From NCBI GenBank assembly GCA_034432635.1, contig DAOUBK010000034.1, forward strand, positions 124,001 to 188,000: a stretch of DNA of 64,000 nt, given 5' to 3'. The translations under genes and the position numbers were made by a program. Numbering within the stretch: position 1 is the stretch's first letter; each line of letters begins with the position of its first letter. This DNA comes from Roseiflexus sp034432635. GTDB lineage: Bacteria; Chloroflexota; Chloroflexia; Chloroflexales; Roseiflexaceae. The notes below the pieces were generated by a model that saw only the letters and a program-made list of their open reading frames with translations, did no database searches and was not told the origin of the DNA. Positions 32,506-42,348 of this stretch are shown one piece after another.

Positions 32506-35220
32506 ATGAAAACGCCCGATACGCAGCGACCGGCTGAAATGGCGAAAGCCTATGAATCCCAGCGCGTGGAGCAACGCCTCTACGAATGGTGGGAGCAGAG
32601 CGGCTTCTTCACGCCCCCCGATACCTTCAACCGCCCGCCGTTCGTGATTGCGATGCCGCCGCCCAACGTGACCGGTGAGTTGCACATGGGGCACGCCATG
32701 TTCGTGACCATCGAGGATGCGCTGACGCGCTGGCATCGGATGCTTGGCGATCCAACCCTCTGGTTGCCCGGAACCGACCACGCCGGCATCGCTACGCAGT
32801 TGCAGGTCGAGCGTTTGTTGCAGAGCGAGGGCGTCACGCGCCAGCAGATCGGTCGTGAGGCGTTTCTGTGCCGTACCTGGGAGTGGAAAGAGAAGTATGG
32901 CGGCGAGATTACCAGTCAGTTGCGGCGCCTCGGCGCTTCGTGTGACTGGACACGTGAACGGTTCACGCTCGACCCGATGCTTTCGCGTGCGGTGCGCGCT
33001 GCGTTCAAACGGCTGTATGACGATGGCCTGATCTACCGGGGCTACCGGATGGTCAACTGGTCGCCAAACTTGCAAACCGCAGTGAGCGATCTGGAGGTCG
33101 AGTACGAGGAACGCGACGTGCAGATGTATCACGTTCGCTATCCGCTCGCCGATGATGGATGGCATCCCGGTGTGTGGGGCAGCGGTCGCTGGGCGTCGGG
33201 CGCAAAGGAGTTCATTACCGTTGCCACTACCCGCCCTGAAACGATCATGGGCGATACCGCCGTGGCGGTGAACCCCGATGATCCGCGCTATCGCCACCTG
33301 ATCGGGCGAACGGTGGCGCTTCCGGCAATCGGGCGCCTGATACCGATCATCGCTGATGAGTACGCCGATCCGCAGTTCGGTACCGGTGCAGTGAAGATCA
33401 CGCCGGCACACGACCCGAATGACTACCTGGTGGGTCAGCGGCATAACCTGCCGATGATCAACATCATGAACCCCGATGCGACCCTCAACGCCGAAGCCGG
33501 TCCTTACGCTGGTCTCGAGCGCTTCGAGGCGCGGCGTCGCCTGATCGACGACCTGGCTCGCGAAGGGTTGCTGGTCGAGGTGCGTCCGCACCGCATGTCG
33601 GTGGGTATCAGTCAACGCGGCGGTGAAGTTGTCGAGCCGCTCCTCAGTGAACAGTGGTTCGTGCGCGCCAAACCGCTGGCGGACCTGGCGCTGGCGGCGG
33701 TGCGCGAAGGACATACCCGCATCGTGCCGGAACGCTTCGAGAAGGTCTTCTTCCACTGGCTGGAAAACATCCAGGACTGGTGCATCAGCCGGCAACTCTG
33801 GTGGGGGCACCGTATTCCGGTCTGGTATACGCCCGATGGCCAGATGATCGTCCCCGGTCCCGATGACCCCGACCCGCAGGGTGAAGGGATCGTGCAGGAC
33901 CCGGATGTGCTCGATACCTGGTTTTCCAGCGCCCTCTGGCCCTTTTCGACCCTAGGCTGGCCCGATGATACGCCCGATATGCTCCGCTTCTACCCGACGA
34001 GCGTCATGGAGACCGGGTATGACATCCTGTTCTTCTGGGTGGCGCGCATGATGATGATGGGGTGCTACCTGACGGGTAAAACCCCCTTCCACACCGTGTA
34101 TCTCCACGGTCTGGTGCGCGACCGCGATGGTCGCAAGATGTCGAAGACCTACGGCAACGTGGTGAACCCGCTCGATGTGATCGAGCAGTATGGCGCCGAT
34201 GCGCTGCGCTTCGCGCTGGCGACGAGCAGTTCTCCCGGTCAGGACCTGAACCTCAACCCGGAGCGCATTGAGGCGGCGCGCAATTTCGCCAACAAGACCT
34301 GGAATATCGTCCGGTTCGTGTTGTCGAAACTGGATTCCGGCACGCCTCCCGGCGATCCCCAGCCGGCGACGCTGGCTGACCGTTGGATACTGTCGCGCTA
34401 CTATCGCCTGGTCGCCGGTGTGGATCGTCTGATGCATGCGTACAATTTTGGCGAAGCAGGGCGGAGCATCCAGGAGTTCCTCTGGAGCGAGTTTGCCGAC
34501 TGGTATGTCGAAGTTGCCAAGGTGCAGTTAGAACAGGCAGCGCTCCAGGAATCAACGCGCGCTGTGCTTTATACGACGCTGGAGGGCGTCCTGCGCCTGC
34601 TGCATCCCTTCATGCCGTTCGTGACCGAGGAAACCTGGCAGTATCTGGTGCGCAATTATCGCAGTGATGCAACCCCGGCGTCGATCATGGTTGCGCCGTA
34701 TCCGCAACCGGATGCAACCTGGATCGACGAAAGCATCGAGCGTGACTGGGATCTCGTTCAGGCGTTGATCACCGGCATCCGCAATATTCGGACCGAGTAC
34801 AAAGTCGAGCCGGCGCGGTTGATTGCCGCCGTCGTCGTGGCAGGCGCACAGATGCCGCTGATCGAAGCGCAGCGCGCCGTGATCGTGCGCCTGGCGCGTG
34901 TCGCCGACGACCAGTTGACAATCGTTGCGGCGCTCGAACAACGCCCCGCGAATGCCGCAACCCTGGTGATAGGTTCCGTCGAGGCATATCTGCCGCTTGC
35001 CGGCATGATCGATCTGGAGGCTGAGCGTGCGCGTCTGCTCAGGGAGCTGGAAGCAGCTCTGGCTGAGGCGGCGCGGCGTGAGGCGCGACTGGCGACCCCT
35101 GGTTTCATCGAAAAGGCGCCGGCGACGGTGGTGCAACGTGAACGCGATGGCCTGGCTGCTGTGCGTGAAACCATCGCCCGTCTCCAGGATCGCCTGGCGC
35201 AGCAAGGACTCCAGCCATGA
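32506..35220 (+). CDS. valS: Valyl-tRNA synthetase
   Basis: Class I synthetase of 904 aa charging tRNA-Val. The HIGH-type motif is PPPNVTGELHMGHA (residues 51-64). The editing CP1 domain contains TTRPETIMGDTAVAV, and the KMSKS-type motif is GRKMSKTYGNV (near 543). An anticodon-binding domain and a C-terminal coiled-coil arm (EAERARLLRELEAALAEAAR in near form) follow. Length is normal. The ribosome site is weak. Its stop overlaps the next gene by ATGA. Confidence 0.98.
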   Translation: MKTPDTQRPAEMAKAYESQRVEQRLYEWWEQSGFFTPPDTFNRPPFVIAMPPPNVTGELHMGHAMFVTIEDALTRWHRMLGDPTLWLPGTDHAGIATQLQVERLLQSEGVTRQQIGREAFLCRTWEWKEKYGGEITSQLRRLGASCDWTRERFTLDPMLSRAVRAAFKRLYDDGLIYRGYRMVNWSPNLQTAVSDLEVEYEERDVQMYHVRYPLADDGWHPGVWGSGRWASGAKEFITVATTRPETIMGDTAVAVNPDDPRYRHLIGRTVALPAIGRLIPIIADEYADPQFGTGAVKITPAHDPNDYLVGQRHNLPMINIMNPDATLNAEAGPYAGLERFEARRRLIDDLAREGLLVEVRPHRMSVGISQRGGEVVEPLLSEQWFVRAKPLADLALAAVREGHTRIVPERFEKVFFHWLENIQDWCISRQLWWGHRIPVWYTPDGQMIVPGPDDPDPQGEGIVQDPDVLDTWFSSALWPFSTLGWPDDTPDMLRFYPTSVMETGYDILFFWVARMMMMGCYLTGKTPFHTVYLHGLVRDRDGRKMSKTYGNVVNPLDVIEQYGADALRFALATSSSPGQDLNLNPERIEAARNFANKTWNIVRFVLSKLDSGTPPGDPQPATLADRWILSRYYRLVAGVDRLMHAYNFGEAGRSIQEFLWSEFADWYVEVAKVQLEQAALQESTRAVLYTTLEGVLRLLHPFMPFVTEETWQYLVRNYRSDATPASIMVAPYPQPDATWIDESIERDWDLVQALITGIRNIRTEYKVEPARLIAAVVVAGAQMPLIEAQRAVIVRLARVADDQLTIVAALEQRPANAATLVIGSVEAYLPLAGMIDLEAERARLLRELEAALAEAARREARLATPGFIEKAPATVVQRERDGLAAVRETIARLQDRLAQQGLQP

Positions 35221-36263
35221 CAACGTCTTCTACCTACCTGATCACCGGCGGCGCCGGTTTTCTTGGCATTAATCTGACGCGCTACCTGCTGGCGCGCGGG
35301 CATCGCGTGGTTTCACTCGATATCGCCGATTTCAACTATCCCGAACGGGATCGGATCAAAGCCATCAAAGGCGACATCCGCGATCGCTCGAGTGTCGATC
35401 GGGCGATGGAGGGTGTGCATATCGTCGTTCATACGGCAGCGGCTCTGCCGTTGTACCGCAAGGAGGACATATTCTCCACCGACCTCGATGGTACGCGCAA
35501 TGTGCTGCAATCGGCGTTCGAGCACAGCGTCGAGCGGGTGATCCACATCTCTTCGACGGCTGTCTACGGCATTCCCGACCATCATCCCCTCTACGAGGAC
35601 GACCCGCTCCACGGCGTCGGTCCCTACGGCGAGGCGAAGGTGAAAGCCGAGCAGATCTGCCTGGAGTACCGCGCAAAGGGGATGTGCGTGCCGATCATCC
35701 GCCCCAAATCGTTCGTCGGTCCGGAGCGCCTGGGAGTGTTTGCGCTGCTCTACGACTGGGCGAAGGATGGCAAAAACTTTCCGATGATCGGGAGCGGCAA
35801 CAACCGCTATCAGTTGCTCGATGTCGAAGACCTGTGCGAGGCGATCTATCTGTGCGCGACACTCGATCGTGAGCGGGTGAATGATACGTTCAACATCGGC
35901 GCCAAAGAGTTTACCAGCATGCGCGAAGATTATCAGGCAGTGCTCGATGCCGCCGGGTTTGGGAAGAAGATCATTCCCTTCCCTGCCACGCTGGTGATCT
36001 GGGTGTTGCGCATTCTGGAGGCGCTGCGCCTCTCCCCGCTCTACAAGTGGGTCTACGAAACCGCCGCCACCGACTCGTTCGTGTCGATCGAAAAAGCCGA
36101 ACGGGTTCTCGGTTTCACGCCGAAGTACTCGAATAAAGAAGCGCTCGTTCGTAACTACCGCTGGTATATTGAGCACCTGAAGGAGTTCGAGGGCGTTTCC
36201 GGCGTATCACACCGCGTCCCCTGGAAGCAGGGCGTGCTGCGGCTGGCGAAAATCCTCTTTTGA
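35217..36263 (+). CDS. NAD-dependent epimerase/dehydratase (extended SDR)
   Basis: A 348-aa Rossmann enzyme. The cofactor loop is TGGAGFLG, Asp in SLDIADF suggests NAD(H), and the active site carries SSTAVYG and YGEAKVKAEQ (Tyr-x3-Lys). It probably acts on a nucleotide sugar or similar cell-surface precursor; the substrate is unknown. It is translationally coupled to valS and lies upstream of LCP and MurJ, so an envelope role is reasonable inference. Confidence 0.9.
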   Translation: MTTSSTYLITGGAGFLGINLTRYLLARGHRVVSLDIADFNYPERDRIKAIKGDIRDRSSVDRAMEGVHIVVHTAAALPLYRKEDIFSTDLDGTRNVLQSAFEHSVERVIHISSTAVYGIPDHHPLYEDDPLHGVGPYGEAKVKAEQICLEYRAKGMCVPIIRPKSFVGPERLGVFALLYDWAKDGKNFPMIGSGNNRYQLLDVEDLCEAIYLCATLDRERVNDTFNIGAKEFTSMREDYQAVLDAAGFGKKIIPFPATLVIWVLRILEALRLSPLYKWVYETAATDSFVSIEKAERVLGFTPKYSNKEALVRNYRWYIEHLKEFEGVSGVSHRVPWKQGVLRLAKILF

Positions 36264-36281
36264 TCCGCTTCTGCAAATATG

Positions 36282-36290
36282 TGGTATAGT
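36282..36290 (+). promoter_or_regulatory. Extended -10 promoter of the LCP-murJ pair
   Basis: TGGTATAGT (36282-36290) with a distant TTGATC (36260-36265, 19-bp spacer) lies about 40 bases before the LCP start. Confidence 0.45.
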
Positions 36291-36329
36291 AGCAGAGTGG
36301 ATGCCTGATAGCACAGCGGAGCTTTACGC

Positions 36330-37391
36330 TTGACACCACACCATGCTATGCGTCGCCGTTTCGTTCCTGAATTGATCGGCGTGGTGACGATTATTGCGCT
36401 CGTCGCCATCGCCCGTCTCGGCTTCGAGTGGAAACAGGCGCTCGACAATGTAGACGCAATGATTGTCACCCCCGTCGTGCTTGCGCCGACACCCGAACCG
36501 GTGGGCAACGCACCTGTCATCATCGATGTTCCGGTTGCCGCAACGCCGACCGTCGCGCCAACGAGTGTGCCGGAAAATGGTGACCCGGTCAACATTCTGC
36601 TGCTCGGCGCCGATGCGCGTGTCGGCGAAGAGATCAGTCGCACCGATGCGATCATCCTGCTCCACATCAATCCACGATCGGGTCGCGTCAGCATGCTCTC
36701 GTTCCCACGCGATCTGATAGTCGAGACGCCGGGGTTCGGACGGCGAAAGATCAACTCGGTCTATCCGATCGGTGAAACACGCCTCGGCAAGGGGTATGGC
36801 GCCGCACTGCTCAAACAAACCGTCTCGGATCTGGTTGGTGTGCCGGTTCACCACTTCGCGTTGATCAACTTCGAGGGTTTTCGCAAGGTGATCGATCTGG
36901 TCGGCGGCATCTCCATCGATGTTCCGAAAGCGATTGATGACCCGCGTTATCCGGTCGATGCGTTTCCCGGCGATGTGCGCACCATGCAGGTGCACTTCGA
37001 TCCGGGGGTGCAATGGATGGATGGGGAACGCGCGTTGATCTACGCCCGCACCCGTTACGCCGACAGTGATTTCGGGCGGAATCAGCGTCAGCAACAGATC
37101 CTGCTTGCACTGGTCGTGCGGGTGCGCGAACAAGGACTGTTGTCGCAGATCAACAAGATCGATGATTACACTGGCGCGCTGCGCGACTATGTGCGCACCG
37201 ATGTGCCACGCAGCGAAATGATTCGGCTGGCGCGCGTTGCAACCCGGCTCGACCTCGATAATATCCAGCGGTATGCACTCGACTCGAAGATGATTATTAC
37301 GCTGGGCAACCCCAATACCTTCACCGCCGATCCCGAAGCGGTGCGTAAAATTGTGGACCGTATGATTGCCGGCAACGCACCGGCGCCATAG
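36330..37391 (+). CDS. LytR-CpsA-Psr (LCP) family glycopolymer transferase
   Basis: A 353-aa membrane-anchored protein: short cytoplasmic N-terminus, one transmembrane helix (about 12-32), a Pro/Thr/Val-rich spacer and an LCP domain from about residue 87. Catalytic-type residues appear in ILLLGADAR, TDAIILLHIN and SFPRDLIV, with the Arg cluster YARTRYADSDFGRNQRQQQ. LCP enzymes attach polymers from a polyprenyl carrier to the wall or proteins. The TTG start at 36330 has GCGGAG upstream; an ATG 18 bases later has none. murJ follows 10 bases later. Confidence 0.9.
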   Translation: MTPHHAMRRRFVPELIGVVTIIALVAIARLGFEWKQALDNVDAMIVTPVVLAPTPEPVGNAPVIIDVPVAATPTVAPTSVPENGDPVNILLLGADARVGEEISRTDAIILLHINPRSGRVSMLSFPRDLIVETPGFGRRKINSVYPIGETRLGKGYGAALLKQTVSDLVGVPVHHFALINFEGFRKVIDLVGGISIDVPKAIDDPRYPVDAFPGDVRTMQVHFDPGVQWMDGERALIYARTRYADSDFGRNQRQQQILLALVVRVREQGLLSQINKIDDYTGALRDYVRTDVPRSEMIRLARVATRLDLDNIQRYALDSKMIITLGNPNTFTADPEAVRKIVDRMIAGNAPAP

Positions 37392-37401
37392 GAAGGGCGC
37401 C

Positions 37402-38982
37402 ATGCCGGGCGCTTCGGGTACGGTTGTCCGTCGCGTTGTGGTTGCGGCGCTGCTGATTGCAGCCGGCAACATTGCCAGCCGGCTCATCGGCATGATGCGC
37501 GAAGCGATCATTGCAGGCTCATTCGGGCGCAGCGCCGATGTTGCCGCTTTCACCGTCGCCTTGACCGTTCCCTCCATTGTTTATGACCTGCTGGTGAGTG
37601 GCGCGATCAGCGCTGCCCTGGTGCCGGTGTTCAGTGCCTATGCTGAGGAAGATGAAGCTGCCTTCTGGCGCGTCGCTGCGACGGTCATCAACCTGGCGCT
37701 GGGAGCGATTGCGCTGGTGGTAGGTGTCCTCATCTGGCAGACGCCGCTGGTGGTGACGCTGCTGGCGGGCGGTTTTGCAGCCGACCTGCGTGATCAGACC
37801 ATTGTGATGACCCGGCTGCTGTTGCCAGCCGTTTTCTTTATGGGTCTCTCAGGGTTGATCACCGCGTTGCTCTACGCCCGGCAGCGATTTTTGCTGCCGG
37901 CGTTCACCACCAGCGCTTTCAACCTCGGAATTATTCTGGGTGCGCTGCTGCTTCAACCATGGCTCGGTGTGCTCAGCCTGGTGGTCGGAGTGCTGATCGG
38001 CGCGCTGTTCCAGGTTGTGGTGCAACTTCCGGGTCTGCGCGATGCAATCCATATCCCGTTCCTGACGTTCGATCTGAACCATCCCGGCGTGCGTCGTATT
38101 CTTGTGCTCTATGCGCCTGTCGCGCTGGGGATTGGTTTTTCGGTCGTTGGGATCGTCATCGACCGTCACCTCGCCTCGCGCCTGACACCGGACGCCATCC
38201 CGACCATGCGCTACGCCACGGCGCTGATCCAGTTCCCGCTCGGTCTGGTGGCGGCAGCCGTGTCGTTCGCCGTCCTGCCAACCCTCTCGCGCCAGGCGAG
38301 CGCCGGTGACGAAGAGGCATTCCGCGGCACGCTTGCGATGGGGATCAAGGTAGTGCTGCTGCTCATCCTGCCGGCCACCGCCGGTCTGGCAGCGCTAGCG
38401 GATCCGACAGTCGCGCTGCTCTATCAGCGTGGCGCGTTTGGCAGCGAGGACACACGGGCCACAGCGCGCGCGCTGTTGCTCTACCTGCCGGGACTACCGG
38501 CAGCCGCGCTCGATCAGATGATCCTGTTTGCGTTCTACGCCCGGCAACGCACGCTGACGCCAAATCTGGTGCAGGGGGCAGCGATTGTGATCTATCTGGC
38601 GACCGCGCTGCCGCTGCTGTTTTTGACGCCGCTGGGGGTGGCGGCGCTGATCCTGGCGAATGCTGCCCAGTGGATCGGTCATGCGCTGATCCTGTATCTC
38701 CTCTCGCGGCGACAGGTCGATCTCGGCGGGTTGCGCATTGGCGAGACCCTCGGAAAGTGCCTGGTCGCCTGCCTGGCACTCTTCGGGAGCGCCTGGCTGC
38801 TGAACAGCGCTCTGGCGTCCGCCGGACAGCTGGTTGCGCTGACCGTCGCCGGGGGTGTTGCAGCGCTGATGTATGCCGGGATATGTCTGGCGTTGCGGAT
38901 CGAGGCGCTTAACTTTCTGATCGCAGCGCTGCGCCGACGGGTCGCACAGCGGCATGGCGCGAACGGTCAACGTATGTGGTGA
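37402..38982 (+). CDS. murJ: Lipid II flippase MurJ/MviN-like
   Basis: A 526-aa MOP-superfamily membrane protein with about 14 helices. MurJ features include SRLIGMMREAIIAGSFG, DVAAFTVALTVPS and QLPGLRDAIHIPF. It flips the peptidoglycan precursor across the membrane. The ATG at 37402 follows GGAAGGG. It forms a unit with LCP; since its relatives also flip other polyprenyl-linked sugars, a role with the nearby O-antigen-ligase-like protein is possible. Confidence 0.92.
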   Translation: MPGASGTVVRRVVVAALLIAAGNIASRLIGMMREAIIAGSFGRSADVAAFTVALTVPSIVYDLLVSGAISAALVPVFSAYAEEDEAAFWRVAATVINLALGAIALVVGVLIWQTPLVVTLLAGGFAADLRDQTIVMTRLLLPAVFFMGLSGLITALLYARQRFLLPAFTTSAFNLGIILGALLLQPWLGVLSLVVGVLIGALFQVVVQLPGLRDAIHIPFLTFDLNHPGVRRILVLYAPVALGIGFSVVGIVIDRHLASRLTPDAIPTMRYATALIQFPLGLVAAAVSFAVLPTLSRQASAGDEEAFRGTLAMGIKVVLLLILPATAGLAALADPTVALLYQRGAFGSEDTRATARALLLYLPGLPAAALDQMILFAFYARQRTLTPNLVQGAAIVIYLATALPLLFLTPLGVAALILANAAQWIGHALILYLLSRRQVDLGGLRIGETLGKCLVACLALFGSAWLLNSALASAGQLVALTVAGGVAALMYAGICLALRIEALNFLIAALRRRVAQRHGANGQRMW

Positions 38983-39016
38983 AGAAGCGGTAACCCTCAA
39001 CAGGCTGGAGTGTGAC

Positions 39017-39044
39017 TTGACGGCAGTGACTCTTCTGCTATACT
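39017..39044 (+). promoter_or_regulatory. Promoter of the Mn riboswitch/P-type ATPase
   Basis: TTGACG (39017-39022), 16-bp spacer and TATACT (39039-39044), followed by a start near 39051, just before the riboswitch. Confidence 0.7.
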
Positions 39045-39053
39045 CTACGTAAC

Positions 39054-39172
39054 AGATGGGGAGTAGCGCCCGGTTGTCCGGGTCGGGTAATCGTCACCAC
39101 GGAAAGACATTTCCCGGTTGCCCGAATGAAGTTGCAAGACCATCGCCCGAAGAGCGGTGGTCTTTTCTTTTT
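39054..39172 (+). ncRNA. yybP-ykoY (Mn2+) riboswitch with terminator
   Basis: Conserved aptamer blocks are seen in order: GGGGAGTAGCG (39059-39069), ATCGTCACCACGG in the junction, and GTTGCAAGACC near 39131-39141. The 3' block is shared with a terminator: an 11-bp stem 39136-39146/39154-39164 followed by TTTTCTTTTT. Metal binding should prevent the terminator and turn on the ATPase. This layout (aptamer, terminator, P-type ATPase) is a known one for manganese efflux. Confidence 0.88.
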
Positions 39173-39196
39173 CATCAGAAAGGGGAGGTTGCGAGT

Positions 39197-41944
39197 ATGA
39201 AACCTTCGGTTGCACAACCGGACCTCGATCAGCCGGTGTCTGCTCCATCGAATGGAGACCTGACGCTCACCCATCTCTGGCATGCTGTTTCCGCTACAGA
39301 TGCTTTTGACCTGCTCCGCAGCACACCCGCCGGTTTGACCGCGGGTGAAGCCAGAAGACGTCTTGAGCGGTACGGTCCTAACGAGTTGCAGGAAGCGCGA
39401 CGCATTTCGCCCTGGCAGATCCTGCTCGAACAGTTCAAGAATGTTCTGATCATCATTCTGCTCATAGCGACGGTTATTTCATTCTTCCTGGGGCATGGTC
39501 TCGAATCGATCGTTATTGCGATCATCGTACTGTTTGCCGTTCTCCTGGGTTTTGTGCAGGAGTATCGTGCCGAGCGCGCGATCGAAGCCTTGCGTCAGAT
39601 GACGGCGCCGACCGCGACGGTGGTGCGGGATGGGGAAGAGGTGCGCCTCCCTGCGCGCGACCTGGTTCCGGGTGACGTTATTCTGCTGCACACCGGCGAC
39701 CGCATCCCAGCAGATGCGCGCCTGATCGAAGCGATCAACCTCCAGGTCGAAGAGTCGGCGTTGACCGGCGAGTCTGTTCCGGTCGAAAAACATGTGCAAC
39801 CACTGACGCACGACAACCTTCCCCTGGGGGATCGGCGAAACATGGTGTACGCCGGCACATCGGTCACCTATGGACGTGGCAGGGCGCTGGTTGTCGCCAC
39901 CGGTATGCACACCGAGTTTGGCAAGATCGCCCGCATGCTCCAGTCTGTCGAGACGGTGCGCACGCCGCTTCAGGAAAACCTGGATCGGGTCGGCAACGCG
40001 CTGGCGCGCGCAGCGTTTGTCGTTGTGGGGTTGATCGTGGCGCTTGGGCTTCTGCGCGGCCAGCCGGTGATTGATATGCTCATTTTTGGCATCGCGCTGG
40101 CGGTGGCAGTCGTGCCGGAAGCGTTGCCGGCGGTTGTGACCATTTCACTAGCAATCGGTGTGCAGAAGATGGCGAAACGCCACGCGCTCATTCGGCGCCT
40201 GCCGGCGGTCGAGACGCTGGGCAGCACGTCGGTGATCTGCACCGATAAGACGGGTACGCTGACGAAGAACGAAATGACGGTACGTACCGTATTCACTGCC
40301 GGTCAATCCTTTGCCATTTCCGGCGCGGGGTACGCACCCGAAGGCGAATTCTTTCACGACGATCGCCCGGTAGCGCCACCTGAACCGTTGCTGCTCACCC
40401 TCAAAGCGGCTGCGCTTGCCTCCGATGCGCGTCTGCTGAAAAAAGATGCAGGGGGCTGGGCGATCAAGGGCGATCCAACCGAAGGCGCACTGATCGTAGC
40501 CGCAGCCAAAGCCGGTTTGTGGAAGGATACGCTCGACGCAGAACATCCCCGCATTCACGAAATCCCATTCTCGTCGGAAACCAAGCGCATGACCACCCTA
40601 CACCAGACGGCGGAGGGTGCAACGGCATATGCCAAAGGCGCGCCAGAAGTGATCCTGGAAGGGTGCGATTTTGTCCTTTCCGCCAACGGCATTCAACCAC
40701 TGGACGATGCCGGACGCGAACAGATTGTGTACCAGGCGCAGGACATGGCGAGCCAGGCGCTGCGGGTGCTGGGTGTGGCATTCAAGCCGGACGCAACGCC
40801 GGACAATGCTGCGACCGGGATGACCTTCCTGGGACTGATCGGTATGATCGACCCGCCACGCCCCGAAGCGCGGGATGCGATCGCCACCTGCGTTCAGGCG
40901 GGCATTCGTCCGGTCATGATCACTGGCGACCACCCGCTGACGGCGCAGGCAATTGCACATGACCTGCGATTGCTGGACGGCGGTCGCATCGTCACCGGCG
41001 CCGAACTGGAAGCCATACCCGATGAACAGTTGCAGCGGCAAGTCCAGAACATCGGCGTCTATGCGCGCGTCTCGCCGGCGCACAAACTGCGCGTCGTCAC
41101 CGCGTGGCAGGCGAACGGTCATATTGTAGCGATGACCGGCGACGGCGTGAATGATGCACCGGCGCTCAAGCGCGCCGATATTGGCGTTGCGATGGGCATC
41201 ACCGGCACCGATGTGACCAAAGAAGCCGCGGCGATGACCCTGACCGATGACAACTTTGCCTCGATTGTCGCGGCGGTGGAAGAAGGGCGCGGTGTCTTCA
41301 GCAATATCAAAAAATATCTCATGTATCTGCTCTCGTCCAACATTGGCGAGATCGGATTGATGGCGGGCGCTACGCTGCTCGGTCTGCCTCTGCCACTCTC
41401 GGCGGTACAGATCCTCTACGTCAATCTGGCGACCGACGGCTTACCGGCGCTGGCGCTGGCGGTCGATCCGCCGGAAGGGGATTTGATGAAGCGTAAGCCG
41501 CGCAATCCGCGTATCGGCATTTTTACCCGTCCGGTGGTGACGTTGATGACGCTCGGCGGCGTCTGGTCGGCACTGGTCAACCTGGGGCTGTTCACCTGGG
41601 CGCTGAATTCAGGGCGCGGGCTGGAGCAGGCGATGACGATGACGTTCGTTTCGCTGGTGTTGATCCAATTCTTCAAAGCCTACAACTTCCGCTCTGATCG
41701 ACACTCAGTGCTGCGGCGACCGTTTGCGAACAAGTGGCTCAACCTGGCGATCATCTGGGAAATGGTATTGCTCTCGCTGATCGTCTATCTCCCCTTCCTG
41801 CATGATGCGTTTGGCACCTATGCCCTGTCTGTGACCGACTGGTTGATCGTTGCGGGTCTGGCGGTGACGGTTGTGCCGGTGCTGGAACTTGCCAAGTGGA
41901 TGGAGCGTCGAGGGTGGTTGGGCAGCATGGACGCCGAAGCATGA
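39197..41944 (+). CDS. P-type cation-transporting ATPase (P2A, Ca2+/Mn2+ type)
   Basis: A 915-aa ATPase with ten predicted helices. Landmarks: N-terminal cation ATPase domain, TGES loop (SALTGESVPVEK), helix-4 PEALPAVVTIS, phosphorylation site CTDKTGTLTKNEM (Asp about 349), TGDHPLTA and hinge TGDGVNDAPALK. The sequence class is SERCA/PMR1-like. The Mn2+ riboswitch directly upstream argues that Mn2+ export is a main role, with Ca2+ possible. The ATG at 39197 has GGGGAGG; the longer frame would run through the riboswitch. Confidence 0.93.
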   Translation: MKPSVAQPDLDQPVSAPSNGDLTLTHLWHAVSATDAFDLLRSTPAGLTAGEARRRLERYGPNELQEARRISPWQILLEQFKNVLIIILLIATVISFFLGHGLESIVIAIIVLFAVLLGFVQEYRAERAIEALRQMTAPTATVVRDGEEVRLPARDLVPGDVILLHTGDRIPADARLIEAINLQVEESALTGESVPVEKHVQPLTHDNLPLGDRRNMVYAGTSVTYGRGRALVVATGMHTEFGKIARMLQSVETVRTPLQENLDRVGNALARAAFVVVGLIVALGLLRGQPVIDMLIFGIALAVAVVPEALPAVVTISLAIGVQKMAKRHALIRRLPAVETLGSTSVICTDKTGTLTKNEMTVRTVFTAGQSFAISGAGYAPEGEFFHDDRPVAPPEPLLLTLKAAALASDARLLKKDAGGWAIKGDPTEGALIVAAAKAGLWKDTLDAEHPRIHEIPFSSETKRMTTLHQTAEGATAYAKGAPEVILEGCDFVLSANGIQPLDDAGREQIVYQAQDMASQALRVLGVAFKPDATPDNAATGMTFLGLIGMIDPPRPEARDAIATCVQAGIRPVMITGDHPLTAQAIAHDLRLLDGGRIVTGAELEAIPDEQLQRQVQNIGVYARVSPAHKLRVVTAWQANGHIVAMTGDGVNDAPALKRADIGVAMGITGTDVTKEAAAMTLTDDNFASIVAAVEEGRGVFSNIKKYLMYLLSSNIGEIGLMAGATLLGLPLPLSAVQILYVNLATDGLPALALAVDPPEGDLMKRKPRNPRIGIFTRPVVTLMTLGGVWSALVNLGLFTWALNSGRGLEQAMTMTFVSLVLIQFFKAYNFRSDRHSVLRRPFANKWLNLAIIWEMVLLSLIVYLPFLHDAFGTYALSVTDWLIVAGLAVTVVPVLELAKWMERRGWLGSMDAEA

Positions 41945-42348
41945 CGCGATGGCGCAGTATCCCGGCATCCCGGCGCACTGGGGTGGGGGTCTTCCCGTCG
42001 CCAGCGGCTCAAGGGCGAACAGAACACATGAGCGTCAGGGGGCTTTACGGCATTGGGAGACGCTGGGTAGCCCTCACCCCCTGCCCCTCTCCGGTGTGCG
42101 GGAGAGGGAAGACCAGAACCACGCGCCAGGGTGTTCCGATGCGGCAGAAGTTGTGTCAGCTCATAGATGCTGTTCGCCCTTAAACCTCCAGCAGGGGCGG
42201 TCCGGGGTAAGGGTCTTCCCGCTGCCGGCGGGGGCGGTCCGGGGTGGGGGCATCCCGCCCTGCGACGACCCATCGGCGCGCCGCCGGCGGGTCGTCGCAC
42301 GCAGCACGCAGATGTGAACGATACCCTTCTTTGAGCAAGAGTTGGATA
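41945..42348. repeat. Convergent intergenic region with GC-rich repeats
   Basis: This 404-bp gap lies between convergent genes. It holds an 8-bp hairpin CCCTCTCC/GGAGAGGG (42085-42092/42101-42108), possibly a bidirectional terminator. It also holds a two-copy tandem repeat of period 37 (about 42191-42263, core GGGGCGGTCCGGGGT). A related GGGGTGGGGGTCTTCCCG stretch lies near 41980. No coding potential was recognised. Confidence 0.55.

Noticed and set aside
32119..33810. 563-aa open frame antisense to valS
   Set aside because: It lies opposite the well-conserved valS coding sequence, has no recognisable domain and is the usual GC-rich antisense artefact.
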